Below the pieces are notes generated by a model. That model was not told the origin of the DNA and ran no database searches. It saw nothing but the letters and a program-made list of their open reading frames with translations. Shown one piece after another: positions 1 through 8,934 of a stretch of 27,918 nucleotides of DNA; the stretch's first letter is position 1, and every line of letters begins with the position of its first letter. A program made the translations under genes and the position numbers. The stretch is taken from assembly GCA_000969725.1 (NCBI GenBank), contig JXSR01S007975.1. One strand, given 5' to 3'. The stretch is from Ophiothrix spiculata. Lineage: Eukaryota; Echinodermata; Ophiuroidea; Amphilepidida; Ophiotrichidae.

Positions 1-200
1 ATGATAAAGTTCTGTTGAAAATACTATTTTGTATTAATGCAGCAGCGCATAGATGACTTCATAATCTTGTGTTCCTGCTATAATATACATAGATGTCAGA
101 TGATCACAGCTGGTTTTCTCCGTACGTATAGTCTTTGCATGTTTGAGTGATGAAGCGGTTTAAACTTCAGTAATAATTTCTAGGGAGTATGTGTCTTTAG
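1..200 (-). promoter_or_regulatory. Block A, copy 1: presumed minus-strand promoter
   Basis: Copy 1 of the most uniform block of the array. The window starts inside the expected minus-strand start codon, since plus-strand ATGATAAAG directly follows CAT in the other copies. The driven gene therefore lies outside, to the left. The TATA-like stretch of the other copies is shortened here: GCGCATAGATG on the plus strand instead of GCGCATATAGATG. The promoter role is inferred from position and conservation. Confidence 0.5.
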
Positions 201-1343
201 AATATTTTTTTTTTACTGCCGGAAAACAGTGTAATGAAATTTATAGATTTCACTCCTTTGCTATGGTTCAAGTGATCTTTTTCGGGTGGTGATTAATAGA
301 ACGCCTCTGTAAGATACCGGTTTATAATGATGAAGCCAGGTGATGAAGCTGAAAAAAAGATCGTATAATGGCATCAATCTGGCACAGATTGTCACGTCAG
401 AATCCTCTAAAAGCAATTCAACTTTGTATTCATATCACTCTAGTGGCCTAGTTTTATCCATCCTAAGAACGGACGTTTACATACTCCTACTGTAAACACA
501 CTACAGCAAGAGTGTTAATGGTGAAAACAACGGCATCAATTTTACGTACCATCCAGAGCACTACTAGTATTTGGTAAACACAAAAAATCAATCATTATCC
601 ATATCAACGTGCCGTAACATTATTTTTAATATGAATTTTTTACTTTGCATCAATAAATTTTATATTATGACAATTATATATTACATGGTCCTATACTGGA
701 TTACGGTAATTGTAACTTATATTAAATGATATTAAAAGCATTTGTATTATTTTAATATGGAATGTTGATAGATTGTTATCCACCCTTGGTATTTAAATAA
801 GTGCGTCATACGCCAGGTCATGCACCGCAAAGTGTTTACTAAAGAGCGTTTAATATGCAGTATATTTATGTTGGCGCAAAGTTCATCGCGCGTTGAGAAC
901 TTTGAGTACGTAAAAGGTCTTGAGAACAGTTGAAAACAATCAATAAAACACTAGCGCTTTGGTTTAGATCTTGTTAAACATTCTATGAAGATAGATGTCT
1001 GTTTTTGATAACATTTAGAATTTAAATTGTAGTCCCTATACATATCATAAATCAACAACTCTGTACTTACGCGCATTTTCATAACGCTCCCTCATACGAA
1101 AAAATACGCGGACGCACAGGATTTATCGTTCTTGATTTGTGATAAACAACTCTCTAACGTGCTTGAATACCTAAATGATTAACTTCGATTACTTTGAAGG
1201 GTTGGGTTTGATGAGTTGGGTGCTACAATATTTTATGTTAAAGATCTAATATTTGTATTTATCCCCAAAGGTTGTAGGTAAGCCTTGGTCATGATGTTTA
1301 TTTCCAGTTGAATCTAATCGTAATTATAATCATCATATTGTGT
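201..1343. other. Intergenic part of U1
   Basis: No gene is supported here. The sequence aligns with 16742-17900 (U4) and partly with 26067-26725 (U6). It contains an AT-rich stretch (600-780) and the GCGCAAAGTTCATCGCGCG block (about 860-900) discussed as a possible plus-strand promoter in U4. Confidence 0.6.
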
Positions 1344-1569
1344 TTAATCTGTCAGAAGAACGTCAGCAAAGTCGAGTTTATTTTTGTCTGGACTACCATG
1401 GAATAAAAAACAGCTGTGCTTAACTAGCGAGTGGCAACAGCAAGATTATTGCAGGTTAATTATTCATTTATCAGCTTGGTATGATAATAATGTTACGCTC
1501 ATAGGGAAAATATTGAATGAGCTTTTTGAAGATTCATTAAATGGCACACCTTCTAAACTTCACAAAAAA

Positions 1570-2846
1570 GTTTGGAAACTTTTATTAGCCGCCTATATCT
1601 CATGTATTTGGATCTTTTTCATCTATTTGATACATTATTTGATTAGCTAGCAATTTCTTCTTTTAACTGACACCGAATTTGTAACAATAGCTTGCTTTAT
1701 AACTCTTTCTTAGCAGGTAGGTCACAGTCATCGTATGACAAAAGTGAGCAGTATCTGTGTCATCTTGTTGATAATGATGCTATATAGGATAAATCAGTGA
1801 ATGAATGGATGAATGAATTTAACTTTGTAATACTGGATAACAGTTTATTTTTGAATAACAAAAGGTGAGGATAAGATTAAAACTTTAGGCCCGTATTAAA
1901 GAAAGGTGTTTAGGTAAACCACGGTTTAACTGAGCATCAACTGTCCAGGAATGATAAGCACCATTGCAGCTATCAAGCATAACAGTTCAATGAGCCATGC
2001 TGTTGAGGAGAACTAAAACCGTTGTTTAGCTAAACACCTTTATGGAATATGGGCCTAGAGTTTATTTAATTAATCCATCTTGTTTGGTACTTCCTCTAAA
2101 GTAATCATTTGGTGTTCAATCCAAGATTTATCATGGTGAGATTATTAAATCTGACTAAAACTCATATATAGACCAACTTTAAGTTGGTTTTTCACAAAAG
2201 CAAAATATGTATCTAGATTAATAAATAGGATAGAAAACCTGCACAAATTTCCACACATAAAACTGTGAAAAAACTAAATTCAGCCGTAAGTAAACATCCA
2301 CTTATCATTTTTGAGTTAAATTCATACTTCTATTCCACTAAACTGAGGTTATAACAAAGCGCCCTATGAAAAACTGTTTGTATGTACGTATGTATGTAAC
2401 ATCCTGCAGTTACAACCTAAGCATGAGAGCAAAAACATGGAAGAATGACATCAAAGAAAGAACCAGGGCAGCAAATGGAAAACGAAATACCTTTACAGTC
2501 AAGTGTGGACTGCCATCTCAGGAATTCGTCGATTGTGCTTCATGAGAACATATCAATCAGTTTATCATTGCTTTTCTTTCATAAGGCATATCTCTTTTTT
2601 TCTTTGGTATTGTGCTAGATTTGTATGTTGTTAAGTACGTGAAAATGGTAATTCAACAAACAATTAAGGGCTAAATAATAAATATATGAGCTATCTGCAG
2701 AATGGTAATCACATAACATTGTTGCAATTCATATCTGTTTAATAATAAAGAAATTATTCAAGCCATCAAACTGTAATCCTAAAAGGTAATAATCCTCTCC
2801 GTGATTCCAACACTGATTTGATTCATTTCAAAAGTATATTGACGTG
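1570..2846. other. Middle region of U1, no gene supported
   Basis: Between the B and C blocks. 1640-1880 and 2200-2846 match parts of U4 and, less well, of the other units. It contains the inverted-repeat element 1887-2056 and a short GTAT-rich microsatellite-like insertion at about 2342-2400 that U4 lacks. Confidence 0.5.
1887..2056. mobile_element. 170-bp inverted-repeat element (MITE-like)
   Basis: Imperfect terminal inverted repeats of about 40 bases: AGGCCCGTATT...AAAGGTGTTTAGGTAAACC at the left, and the complement of TAGCTAAACACCTTTATGG...ATGGGCCT at the right. The element is flanked by TA on both sides. It has no coding capacity. It is absent from the matching position of U4, so it probably inserted after U1 and U4 separated. 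Confidence 0.75.
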
Positions 2847-3020
2847 CTAAAAAACTAATGAAACATTCATTCTGAACATAATAATATATTCATCTCCATC
2901 GATGGCAAACAATGCTCCCGGTCTAATATCTACGCCTTCTAATTCCTTTATAAGCCCCTTTTCTGATAAGACACATTGATCGTCTTGTTCAAAATTCCCT
3001 GCGGTAACATAATATTCCAC
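2847..3020 (-). CDS. C exon of G1, intact 57-residue terminal exon candidate
   Basis: In the frame starting at GTG 3020-3018 the minus strand encodes 57 residues, beginning VEYYVTAGNFEQDDQC and ending RMNVSLVF, then TAG at 2847-2849. Notable parts are the acidic/glycine stretch GVDIRPGALFAIDGDEYI (residues about 29-46) and a single Cys near residue 16. An acceptor-like AG lies just upstream (GTAGAG before GGTGG). A phase-2 exon ending at the GTAAGT near 3091 would join in frame, giving W-V-E-Y-Y. Other units show the same sequence with stops or frameshifts, so this copy is the reference for the family. I cannot assign a domain. Confidence 0.5.
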   Translation of the reverse strand: MEYYVTAGNFEQDDQCVLSEKGLIKELEGVDIRPGALFAIDGDEYIIMFRMNVSLVF

Positions 3021-3838
3021 CCTCTACATCATCACTGTTGCATTATCCCTCTAACCAGAAATTGTTCTATTCAACATGTTACGTACTTACCATACAGGAA
3101 GAGATGTAGCAGCTTCAATACCTGACCACTAGATCCACCACTAAAACGAAAACCATGTCTACATCCATTTATCTGATCCGTTTTACGTTTTCTTGAAAAT
3201 AAAGATGTGCGTATCTTTTCCATTTCAATTGAACATGAACATAGAGAATTCTGTGTATAATATGAAAAACACATCGGTTAATTCAAACATAGCTTAGAGG
3301 TACACAATGGCGTTTATCAGTTATTCCGATTGCGATTCTGATTAAGACTTAGAGGTAAAATAAATTCTATATAAAATTAAGTTTTATTCCATGTGATCCA
3401 GATATATATCAAGTATATGCATTGAAGAATCAACAGTATCTACGACGAAGGACTTGTATTGGAAGGAAAACTCGAGATAAACAAAAATCATAAACGCACA
3501 AGACATGGTTGTCATCTGGTTATATGTCACACACGTACAATCATCCTACTGTTACATGATATATTCCGTGTCGATGAAAACATTTCTACAGACTCAATTC
3601 CTACAATGGTAGAATTATTTAACATCAAGAATGCACATAGTATTAAACTCGTCACTCTTCCTGTCAATTATCTACGAACTTATATGTAGTGATGCTGCAT
3701 CCCGCATCTTTAACTATCCCCTACACATGATACAGCCTCAATTTAAACTACTGTCGAATTACCAGTGGGCAAATGATCCACATTTTCTCATTAGACCGCC
3801 TATAGATTGCTTATCCTAGATAGCAGTGCTACTGGATG

Positions 3839-3946
3839 TTAGAAATGTTGCGTGTGTGTTGGATGTGAAGTAAAATTCGTAACGTGCGATTTAGCTTTTA
3901 AGGCAGACACGTTAGAGAAGGTTATAAACAAGCAGGAAAGATTCAT
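3839..3946 (-). CDS. Exon 1 candidate of G1, signal-peptide-like
   Basis: The open frame starts at ATG 3946 and gives MNLSCLFITFSNVSALKA, then a polar Ser/Thr/His-rich tail, and ends at TAA (3839-3841) after 35 residues. The hydrophobic stretch at residues 4-15, ending in NVSA, resembles a short signal peptide. The same start and N-terminus recur in G2, G3 and G4, directly below block A, which supports this start. The last third diverges between copies, so the true exon probably ends at a splice donor before the stop. The mature protein is not identifiable. Confidence 0.4.
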   Translation of the reverse strand: MNLSCLFITFSNVSALKAKSHVTNFTSHPTHTQHF

Positions 3947-4200
3947 TGTTTTATGCTGTCGAAAATACTATTTTGTATTAATGCAGAGAGCTATATATAG
4001 ATGGCTTCATAATCATTTGAAATAAATATATAAATTGTGTAACAGCACAAATATCAAATACCGAGTATATTCCTGCTATAATATACATAGATGTTAGATG
4101 ATCACAGCTGGTTTTCTCCGCACGTATAGTCTTTGCATGCTTGAGTGATGAAGCGGTTTAAACTTCAGTAATAAGCTCTAGGGAGTATGTGTCTTAAATT
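3947..4200 (-). promoter_or_regulatory. Block A, copy 2: presumed promoter of relic G1
   Basis: This lies directly upstream, on the minus strand, of the exon-1 start codon at 3946-3944. The conserved core (about 4075-4195) includes CAGCTG within GATCACAGCTGG and the stretch ACGTATAGTCTTTGCATG. A TATA-like sequence (CTATATATAG, near 3990) sits about 50 bases upstream of the ATG. That would place transcription initiation about 20 bases before the start codon. Core-promoter status is inferred, not shown. Confidence 0.5.
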
Positions 4201-4683
4201 AATACTAGATTTGTATACTGTACGTACTGCTGGAAAGCAGTGGAATGGAATTTATAGCTTTTACACCACTGCTTTCCCCCCGGAATAAATGTTCATTGTT
4301 TGGCTGGTGATTGTGTCTGGTATTACTGTCAAATACATGATGAAGATTAAAATGAAATCTTAAATAACAATGCAGTTCAGGTCGAGTCTGGTATAAAATG
4401 TCCTGTTAGAATCCTCTAAATGCAATTCACCTTATATCACTTGAGAGCTCCTTGAGTAGCCGTGCTACGTCCATCCCCAGAACAGATATTCGTTTACATT
4501 CTCCTATACTATTCACACACTTACTACAACAAGAGGATTATTGGTGAAAACAACCGCATCAGCTTTTACCATTTCAACCTACTACTAGCATTTAGTAAAC
4601 ATGATTGTATAGCCAAACGTTAAAACTCAATCATAACCATGATGATCTATTATTGTCATGTTTTTGACACCACTGAATGAACA
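4201..4683. other. Intergenic part of U2
   Basis: Matches 21603-22088 of U5 closely. It contains an 11-base inverted repeat (GGAAAGCAGTG at about 4231 with CACTGCTTTCC at about 4268), which is partly degraded in the other units. No gene supported: the corresponding 81-residue open frame of U5 is broken here by a frameshift in the C run and by a stop. Confidence 0.55.
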
Positions 4684-4794
4684 TCTGTACTATTAAGAGA
4701 GAACTGTAAACCACGGACTGCGCCATTTTGACTTTGATGATTTATACAATTTTTGTTCACCAACTTAGGTCCCCCAAATTAATTAATGAAATAT

Positions 4795-4905
4795 ATCATT
4801 AACTAATAATCCATCATATATAGGTTGTTCTATATATCAACGTATTCATCATGTGCGTCAAGCAAAAACATAACACTGCATTTATGTTTTGTATCACATA
4901 TAAAA
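4795..4905 (+). repeat. Array-like fragment inside the Helitron
   Basis: Similar to the middle region of the array units: ATTAACTAATAATCCATCAT, then AGGTTGTTCTA, CGTCAAGC and AAAACATAACACTGCA-TTTAT, then GTATCACATATA. It corresponds to 9535-9665 in U2, about 14655-14735 in U3 and parts of 19060-19350 in U4. Either the element acquired part of a unit, or both contain the same older repeat. Confidence 0.6.
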
Positions 4906-5078
4906 AGTAAGGAAGAATTGAAAATTTCCTCAATAATTTGAATATAATTTAGAAGTGCATGTACATTATGCATGGGCCTGTTTAATACGCAAATACAAAA
5001 TGAGACCCCGTAGGTGACTAAAAATCTGCATATGTGTTCTTTATACTCTCTTGCATCACATTCACATGACAATTGTAT

Positions 5079-7040
5079 CACATGTGATGTGTATACTTGC
5101 TACTGGCACACGTTCACGAATTGAATCCGACAACAATAAACAGAATGGGACCGCCTAGGTTACTGAAAATATGTCTTGGGCATAGCCTTAGCTTGAACAC
5201 AACATTGAACAATTTTGCTTGCATCAACCACCTAGGTTCCTGAAAAAATTGGTAAATTTCACCTTTAGAATGGACAACTAAAATCAAATAATTTTTTAAA
5301 AAAATAAGACCCCATAGGTGATTAAAAATTGTGTACATAATATTGTTGTATTCTTTCAAATCTCTGCTTAATTGTGCTCTTTTTAAATACATGATAGATG
5401 GCGTCACATGTGCTGTGTATTTGTTACTGGCACGCGTTCACAAATTGAATCCAATATTAAACAATAAACAGAATGGGACCACCTAGGTTACTGAAAATAT
5501 GTCTTGAGCATAGCCTTAGCCTGAACACAACATTGAAAAATTTTGCTTGCGTCAAACCGGTAAAATTTCACTTGCGTCGCATCCAGCGTACTTAAATTGC
5601 TACAGGCACCCTTTCACAAAGTACATGCAACAACAATGGACGGGATGGAACCACCAAGGTTCCTGAAAAATTGTAAATTTGGTACCCGTTCACAAAGTAC
5701 ATCCAACATTAATGAACGGGATGGAACCACCTAGGTTGCGGAAAAATTGTAAATTTCACCTTTAGAATGGACAACTAAAAGCAAATGAAAATTTTAACAA
5801 AAAAAGACCCCATAGGTGACTAAAAATTGTGTACATAATATTGTTGTATTCTTTGAAATCTCCAAATGCTTAATTGTGCTCTTTTGTGTATCTTGCGTCA
5901 CATGTGCTGTGTATTTGCTACTGGCACGCGTTACGCGTTCACGAATTGAATCCAACAACAATAAACAGAATGGGACCACCTAGGTTACTGAAAATATGTC
6001 TTGAGCATAGTCTTGCCTGAACATAACATTGAAAAATGTCGCTTGCGTCAAACCGGTAAAAATTCACTTGCGTCACATCCAGCGTATTTAAAATGCTACA
6101 GGCACCCTTTCACAAAGTACATGCAACAACAATTGACGGGATGGAACCACCTAGGTTCCTGAAAAAATTGTAAATTTGGCACCCGTTCACAAAGTCAACC
6201 AACAACAATGAACGGGATGGAACCACCTAGGTTCCTGAAAAATTGTAAATTTCACCTTTAGAATGGACAACTAAAGGAAAATGAAAATTTTTACAAAATA
6301 AGACCCCATAGGTTACTAAAAATTGTGTAATTAATATTGTTGTATTCTTTCAAATCTCCAAATGCTTAATTGTGCTCTTTTTTAATCATAATATCTTGCG
6401 TCACATGTGCTGTGTATTTGCTACTGCACGCGTTCACGCATTGAATCCAACAACAATAAACAGAATTGGACCAGCTAGGTTACTGAAAATATGTCTTGGG
6501 CATAGCCTTAGCTTGAACACAACATTGAACAATTTTGCTTGCGTCAAACAGGTAAAAAATCACTTGCGTCACATCCATCGTATTTGCTACCTAGCACCCG
6601 TTCACAAAGTACATCCAACAACAATGAACGGGATGGAACCACCTGAAAAAAATGTTGATTTCACCTTTAAAATGGACAAATTATTACTCTGATCAAAGTA
6701 TTCTTTGATCTGATAGCAGTTGAAATACGTCACATCCAGCCTATTTGCTATAGGCACCCGTTCACAAAGTACAAGAATGCAACAACAATGGACAGGATGG
6801 AACCACCTAGGTTCCTGAAAACATTGTAAAGCACCCGTTCACAAAGTACATCCATCAACAGTGAACGGGATGGAACCACCTAGGTTCCTGAAAAATTGTA
6901 AATTTCACCTTTAGAATGGACAACTAAAAGCAAATGAAAATTTTTACATAATAAGACCCCATAGGTGACTAAAAATGGTGAAAATAATATTGTTGTATTC
7001 TTTCAAATCTCCAAATGCTTGATTGTGCTCTTTTTTAAGT
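5079..7040 (+). repeat. Nested minisatellite in the Helitron
   Basis: A short motif of about 75 bases (core ACAATGAACGGGATGGAACC, then ACCTAGGTTCCTGAAAA) recurs about a dozen times, near 5153, 5229, 5480, 5650, 5727, 5979, 6147, 6226, 6471, 6630, 6805 and 6877. It alternates with segments containing GACCCCATAGGTGACTAAAA and TTGCGTCACATGTGCTGTG. The whole forms a higher-order repeat of about 500 bases starting near 5401, 5894 and 6399, with a shorter first unit at 5079. Open frames here are by-products of the repeats. Confidence 0.85.
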
Positions 7041-7071
7041 TAAAAATTGTGCTCTTCTTTTTGTATCCACA

Positions 7072-7192
7072 GCTAACCATACTCAAGAAACCCAGAAGAT
7101 TTACCAAACCAAGATGCATCCGGAAACGCAACAAATCAACCCATCAAACTGAACAAGATAATCCATCAACAATATTCTGGACTAGCAAATAA
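7072..7192 (+). other. Exon-like segment 1 in the Helitron
   Basis: An acceptor-like TTTTTGTATCCACAG precedes 7072. Two frames stay open for a while. One runs LTILKKPRRFTKPRCIRKRN and on to TAA at 7190-7192. The other runs ANHTQETQKIYQTKMHPETQ and stops soon after. Captured host exons are common in Helitrons, but I cannot name a source gene. This could equally be non-coding. Confidence 0.25.
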
Positions 7193-7381
7193 AACCTTTA
7201 ATCAACATTTATCACCAAAAGCCATGAGTATAAAGGGCCAAACATGATCCATATCAGGCCTGATCCATATCATGATTAAAAAGCAAATCAAAAATGTGAT
7301 TAACAAAATGGACAGTGAAAGATTTGCATGAACATTTCCCTTATAGTAGTATCTAAAATCCCTTAAACTTCAAACCTTCAG

Positions 7382-7572
7382 TTATGGATTATGGACAAGA
7401 TACTATATTTTACCAAACAGGATATGAACAAGTTGCCAGTGACAAGATTGAATGCAATTTATCAAATAAAAGCTGTCTGCTAAGTCATGATCCTACTTAT
7501 GAAACTGACATTCAAATTCCTTTAGATAGTTATCAATTAGTCAAAAATCAACCATCCATGTATATAATGTAA
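7382..7572 (+). CDS. Exon-like segment 2 in the Helitron (62 residues)
   Basis: A pyrimidine-rich acceptor-like stretch (AAACTTCAAACCTTCAG) ends at 7381. The open frame then starts at ATG 7384 (MDYGQDTIFYQTGYEQVASD and onward, ending QLVKNQPSMYIM) and stops at TAA 7570-7572. An AATAAA polyadenylation-like signal overlaps the stop region (TAAATAAAG). Composition is protein-like: tyrosine-rich and polar, with two Cys near the middle, and no repeats. It could be a captured 3' terminal exon of a host gene. No domain recognised, and it stands alone with no partner exon that I can prove. Confidence 0.35.
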
Positions 7573-7719
7573 ATAAAGTTATAATACACGAAGAAGAGCA
7601 ACATGAGTTCACAAATAAATAGGACATGCTGCATTAATGGTTACTGTTTCAAATGTTAGTGAATCTTTTTATCCATTCATTGATCACACAATCCCAACAC
7701 CTAGAAAGAGAATAACAAC

Positions 7720-7840
7720 GGCCCATTTACTGATCTTCCCAATCGAACAGCAAAAGAGAGTGACATCGCCCCATTTACTGATCTTCTCGATCAAATAACG
7801 AAAGATATGAAATCGCCCCATTTACTGATCTTCCCGTTCG
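7720..7840 (+). repeat. Three tandem 47-48-bp repeats near the Helitron 3' end
   Basis: The motif CCCATTTACTGATCTTC is repeated starting at 7722, 7770 and 7817, with diverged linkers of about 30 bases. It lies immediately before the terminal hairpin. Confidence 0.85.
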
Positions 7841-7846
7841 AACAAC

Positions 7847-7882
7847 TAGTAGGGGCGCGAGCGAAGCGAGCGCTCCTGCTAG
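7847..7882 (+). other. Terminal hairpin of the Helitron
   Basis: CTAGTAGGGGCGC (7846-7858) can pair with GCGCTCCTGCTAG (7870-7882) over 13 positions, two of them G-T wobbles. The loop is GAGCGAAGCGA. A GC-rich hairpin at the 3' end is a recognition feature of Helitrons. Here the stem reaches the CTAG terminus itself, whereas in canonical elements it sits some bases inside. Confidence 0.75.
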
Positions 7883-8191
7883 TATATATAACCCGAGCAT
7901 GTGTTTTGGTGAAACATGAAAGTTAAATCAACGCTAGAGTAGCGTCAGGTTTCATTCTGAATCACCCGTGGGCTTATTTTAAGCAATGCAAGTTTCGTAC
8001 TAATTTTGTAGGATATTTTCAAGTTTATATTTTTGTGTACTCATATGACACTCTCATTTTAAAGAGTTAATTTATTAACAAATCTCAATTTTGTCATAAG
8101 TTAAAGCATTAAGATATCTGGTCTTGCATTCTACTATAGATACAAAGTAAAGCAAAAACTAAAGAGAACTTTTCCAGTTGAACTCAATCTT

Positions 8192-8290
8192 CTAATCAAA
8201 TACCTTACCATCAGATTGCATGTAATCGGGCAGAAGCACGTCAACAAAGTCGAGTTTATTTTTGTCTGGACTACCATGGAATAAAAACAG
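8192..8290 (-). CDS. B exon of G2 (open, 32 residues)
   Basis: Starting after an acceptor-like AG at 8291, the minus strand reads LFLFHGSPDKNKLDFVDVLL, then PDYMQSDG and a short tail, to TAG at 8192-8194. The same reading is open in U5, where it ends at TAG right after SDG. In U2 that position reads ATG|GTAAGG, a good splice-donor consensus, so this may be an internal exon ending at 8209 rather than a terminal one. Upstream in the same frame lies TAA, which requires a splice at the start. Family unknown; the call rests on the open frame and its conservation in a sister copy. Confidence 0.35.
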   Translation of the reverse strand: MFLFHGSPDKNKLDFVDVLLPDYMQSDGKVFD

Positions 8291-8501
8291 CTGTGCTTAA
8301 CAAGCGAGTGGCAATGGCGAGATTCTTGCTGAATAATTAATCATTTATCAGCTTGGTATGATAATAATGTTACGCTCAATCGGAAATATTGAATGAACGT
8401 TTTGAAGATTCATTAAAGAGCACACCTTCTTTATTGTACATTTACCAGTGATACAAAGTGGATTATTACTCTAATAAATTAATATATTGATAAAAACATA
8501 C

Positions 8502-8893
8502 GTGACCGTCCACTTTAAAGCTCTTGTCATTCTCACCTTTTTAATTATTTGCAAAGACAATGATTAAAATGACACCTTAATGAACACGATTTCCAGAAGT
8601 CAAGTTATGGTCCGTCAAAGGTTGTCAGGGAGTAAAACGTATAAATGAGATAAAGGCGTTCAAAGATTTGTAAGCCCTTACTTTCTGTTGATCGTCTAAA
8701 AGATATGCTAATTTATTTCACATTTCCTATCATTTTCTTGAAATGAAACCTTGCTGGTATTTTGTAGTAAGCACTAGGATTGGGAATCTGTCAAAAAATG
8801 AATTTCGGCAAATTACGACCTTGACAGGTATGTTCACCTGTAGCGCAAAATTAAGTTTCTGGCATTTACTGCTCATACGGGCTGGACGATCAC
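8502..8893 (-). mobile_element. 392-bp element with inverted termini, copy 1
   Basis: The ends are GTGACCGTCCA (left) and TGGACGATCAC (right), an imperfect terminal inverted repeat. They are flanked by ATAC and ATAT, a near-match 4-base duplication. U5 lacks it: 22705-22725 runs straight through the site. The internal sequence is the reverse complement of 10458-11168, for example the AAATTACGACCTTGACA stretch. Its 63-residue plus-strand frame (8743-8934) looks incidental. Confidence 0.7.
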
Positions 8894-8934
8894 ATATAAC
8901 TAATCAATCACTTTCATTTTCAAGACACCGTTGA

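Larger units (their letters stand above)
1..3946 (-). repeat. Tandem array unit U1
   Basis: First complete copy of the tandem unit. Block A (1-200), block B (1344-1570), block C (2847-3060), E (3071-3200) and D (3600-3946) occur in this order and recur in the same order in the following copies. U1 is most like U4 over its whole length: the stretch 200-1060, for example, aligns with 16740-17590 with only small indels. Relative to U4, U1 carries its own 170-bp inverted-repeat element and lacks the insertions of 18295-19600. Unit edges are set at the presumed minus-strand start codons and are a convention. Confidence 0.85.
1344..3946 (-). pseudogene. Gene relic G1 (unrecognised secreted-type protein)
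   Basis: Minus-strand multi-exon relic spanning exon 1 (3839-3946), an E segment ending at the splice-donor-like ATG|GTAAGT near 3091, a C exon (2847-3020) and a B segment ending at 1344. The C exon is the best-preserved coding stretch of the family. The E segment, read in the phase that joins C, carries a TAG. The B segment has one extra T in the run before FHGSP, which shifts its frame upstream. Exon 1 ends at a stop after 35 residues unless it is spliced earlier. I do not recognise the family. The gene may be dead, or my exon joins may be wrong; transcript data would decide. Confidence 0.45.
4684..7882 (+). mobile_element. Helitron-like element, 3.2 kb, non-autonomous
   Basis: The left end reads TCTGTACTATTAAGAGAG, directly after an A. 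The right end reads GCTCCTGCTAG, directly before a T. This is the arrangement of Helitrons: insertion between A and T, 5' TC, 3' CTRR, no target duplication. U5 keeps the uninterrupted site: AATGAACATG|TAACCCGAGC at 22081-22100, against AATGAACA at 4676-4683 and TATATATAACCCGAGC after 7882. A GC-rich hairpin lies at the 3' end. No Rep or helicase coding sequence is present. The interior holds a minisatellite, exon-like segments and a fragment similar to the array. Confidence 0.85.

Noticed and set aside
1384..1650. Plus-strand 88-residue frame with hydrophobic C-terminus
   Set aside because: Runs antisense to block B; U2, U3, U4 and U5 interrupt it with indels.
5114..5407. Minus-strand 97-residue frame
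   Set aside because: Also within the minisatellite and explained by it.
6372..6692. Plus-strand 106-residue frame
   Set aside because: By-product of the minisatellite; the same peptide words recur in step with the repeat.
5079..7040. CRISPR-like array
   Set aside because: Repeats are long, diverged and nested, with no short identical repeat and unique spacers; the context is eukaryotic.
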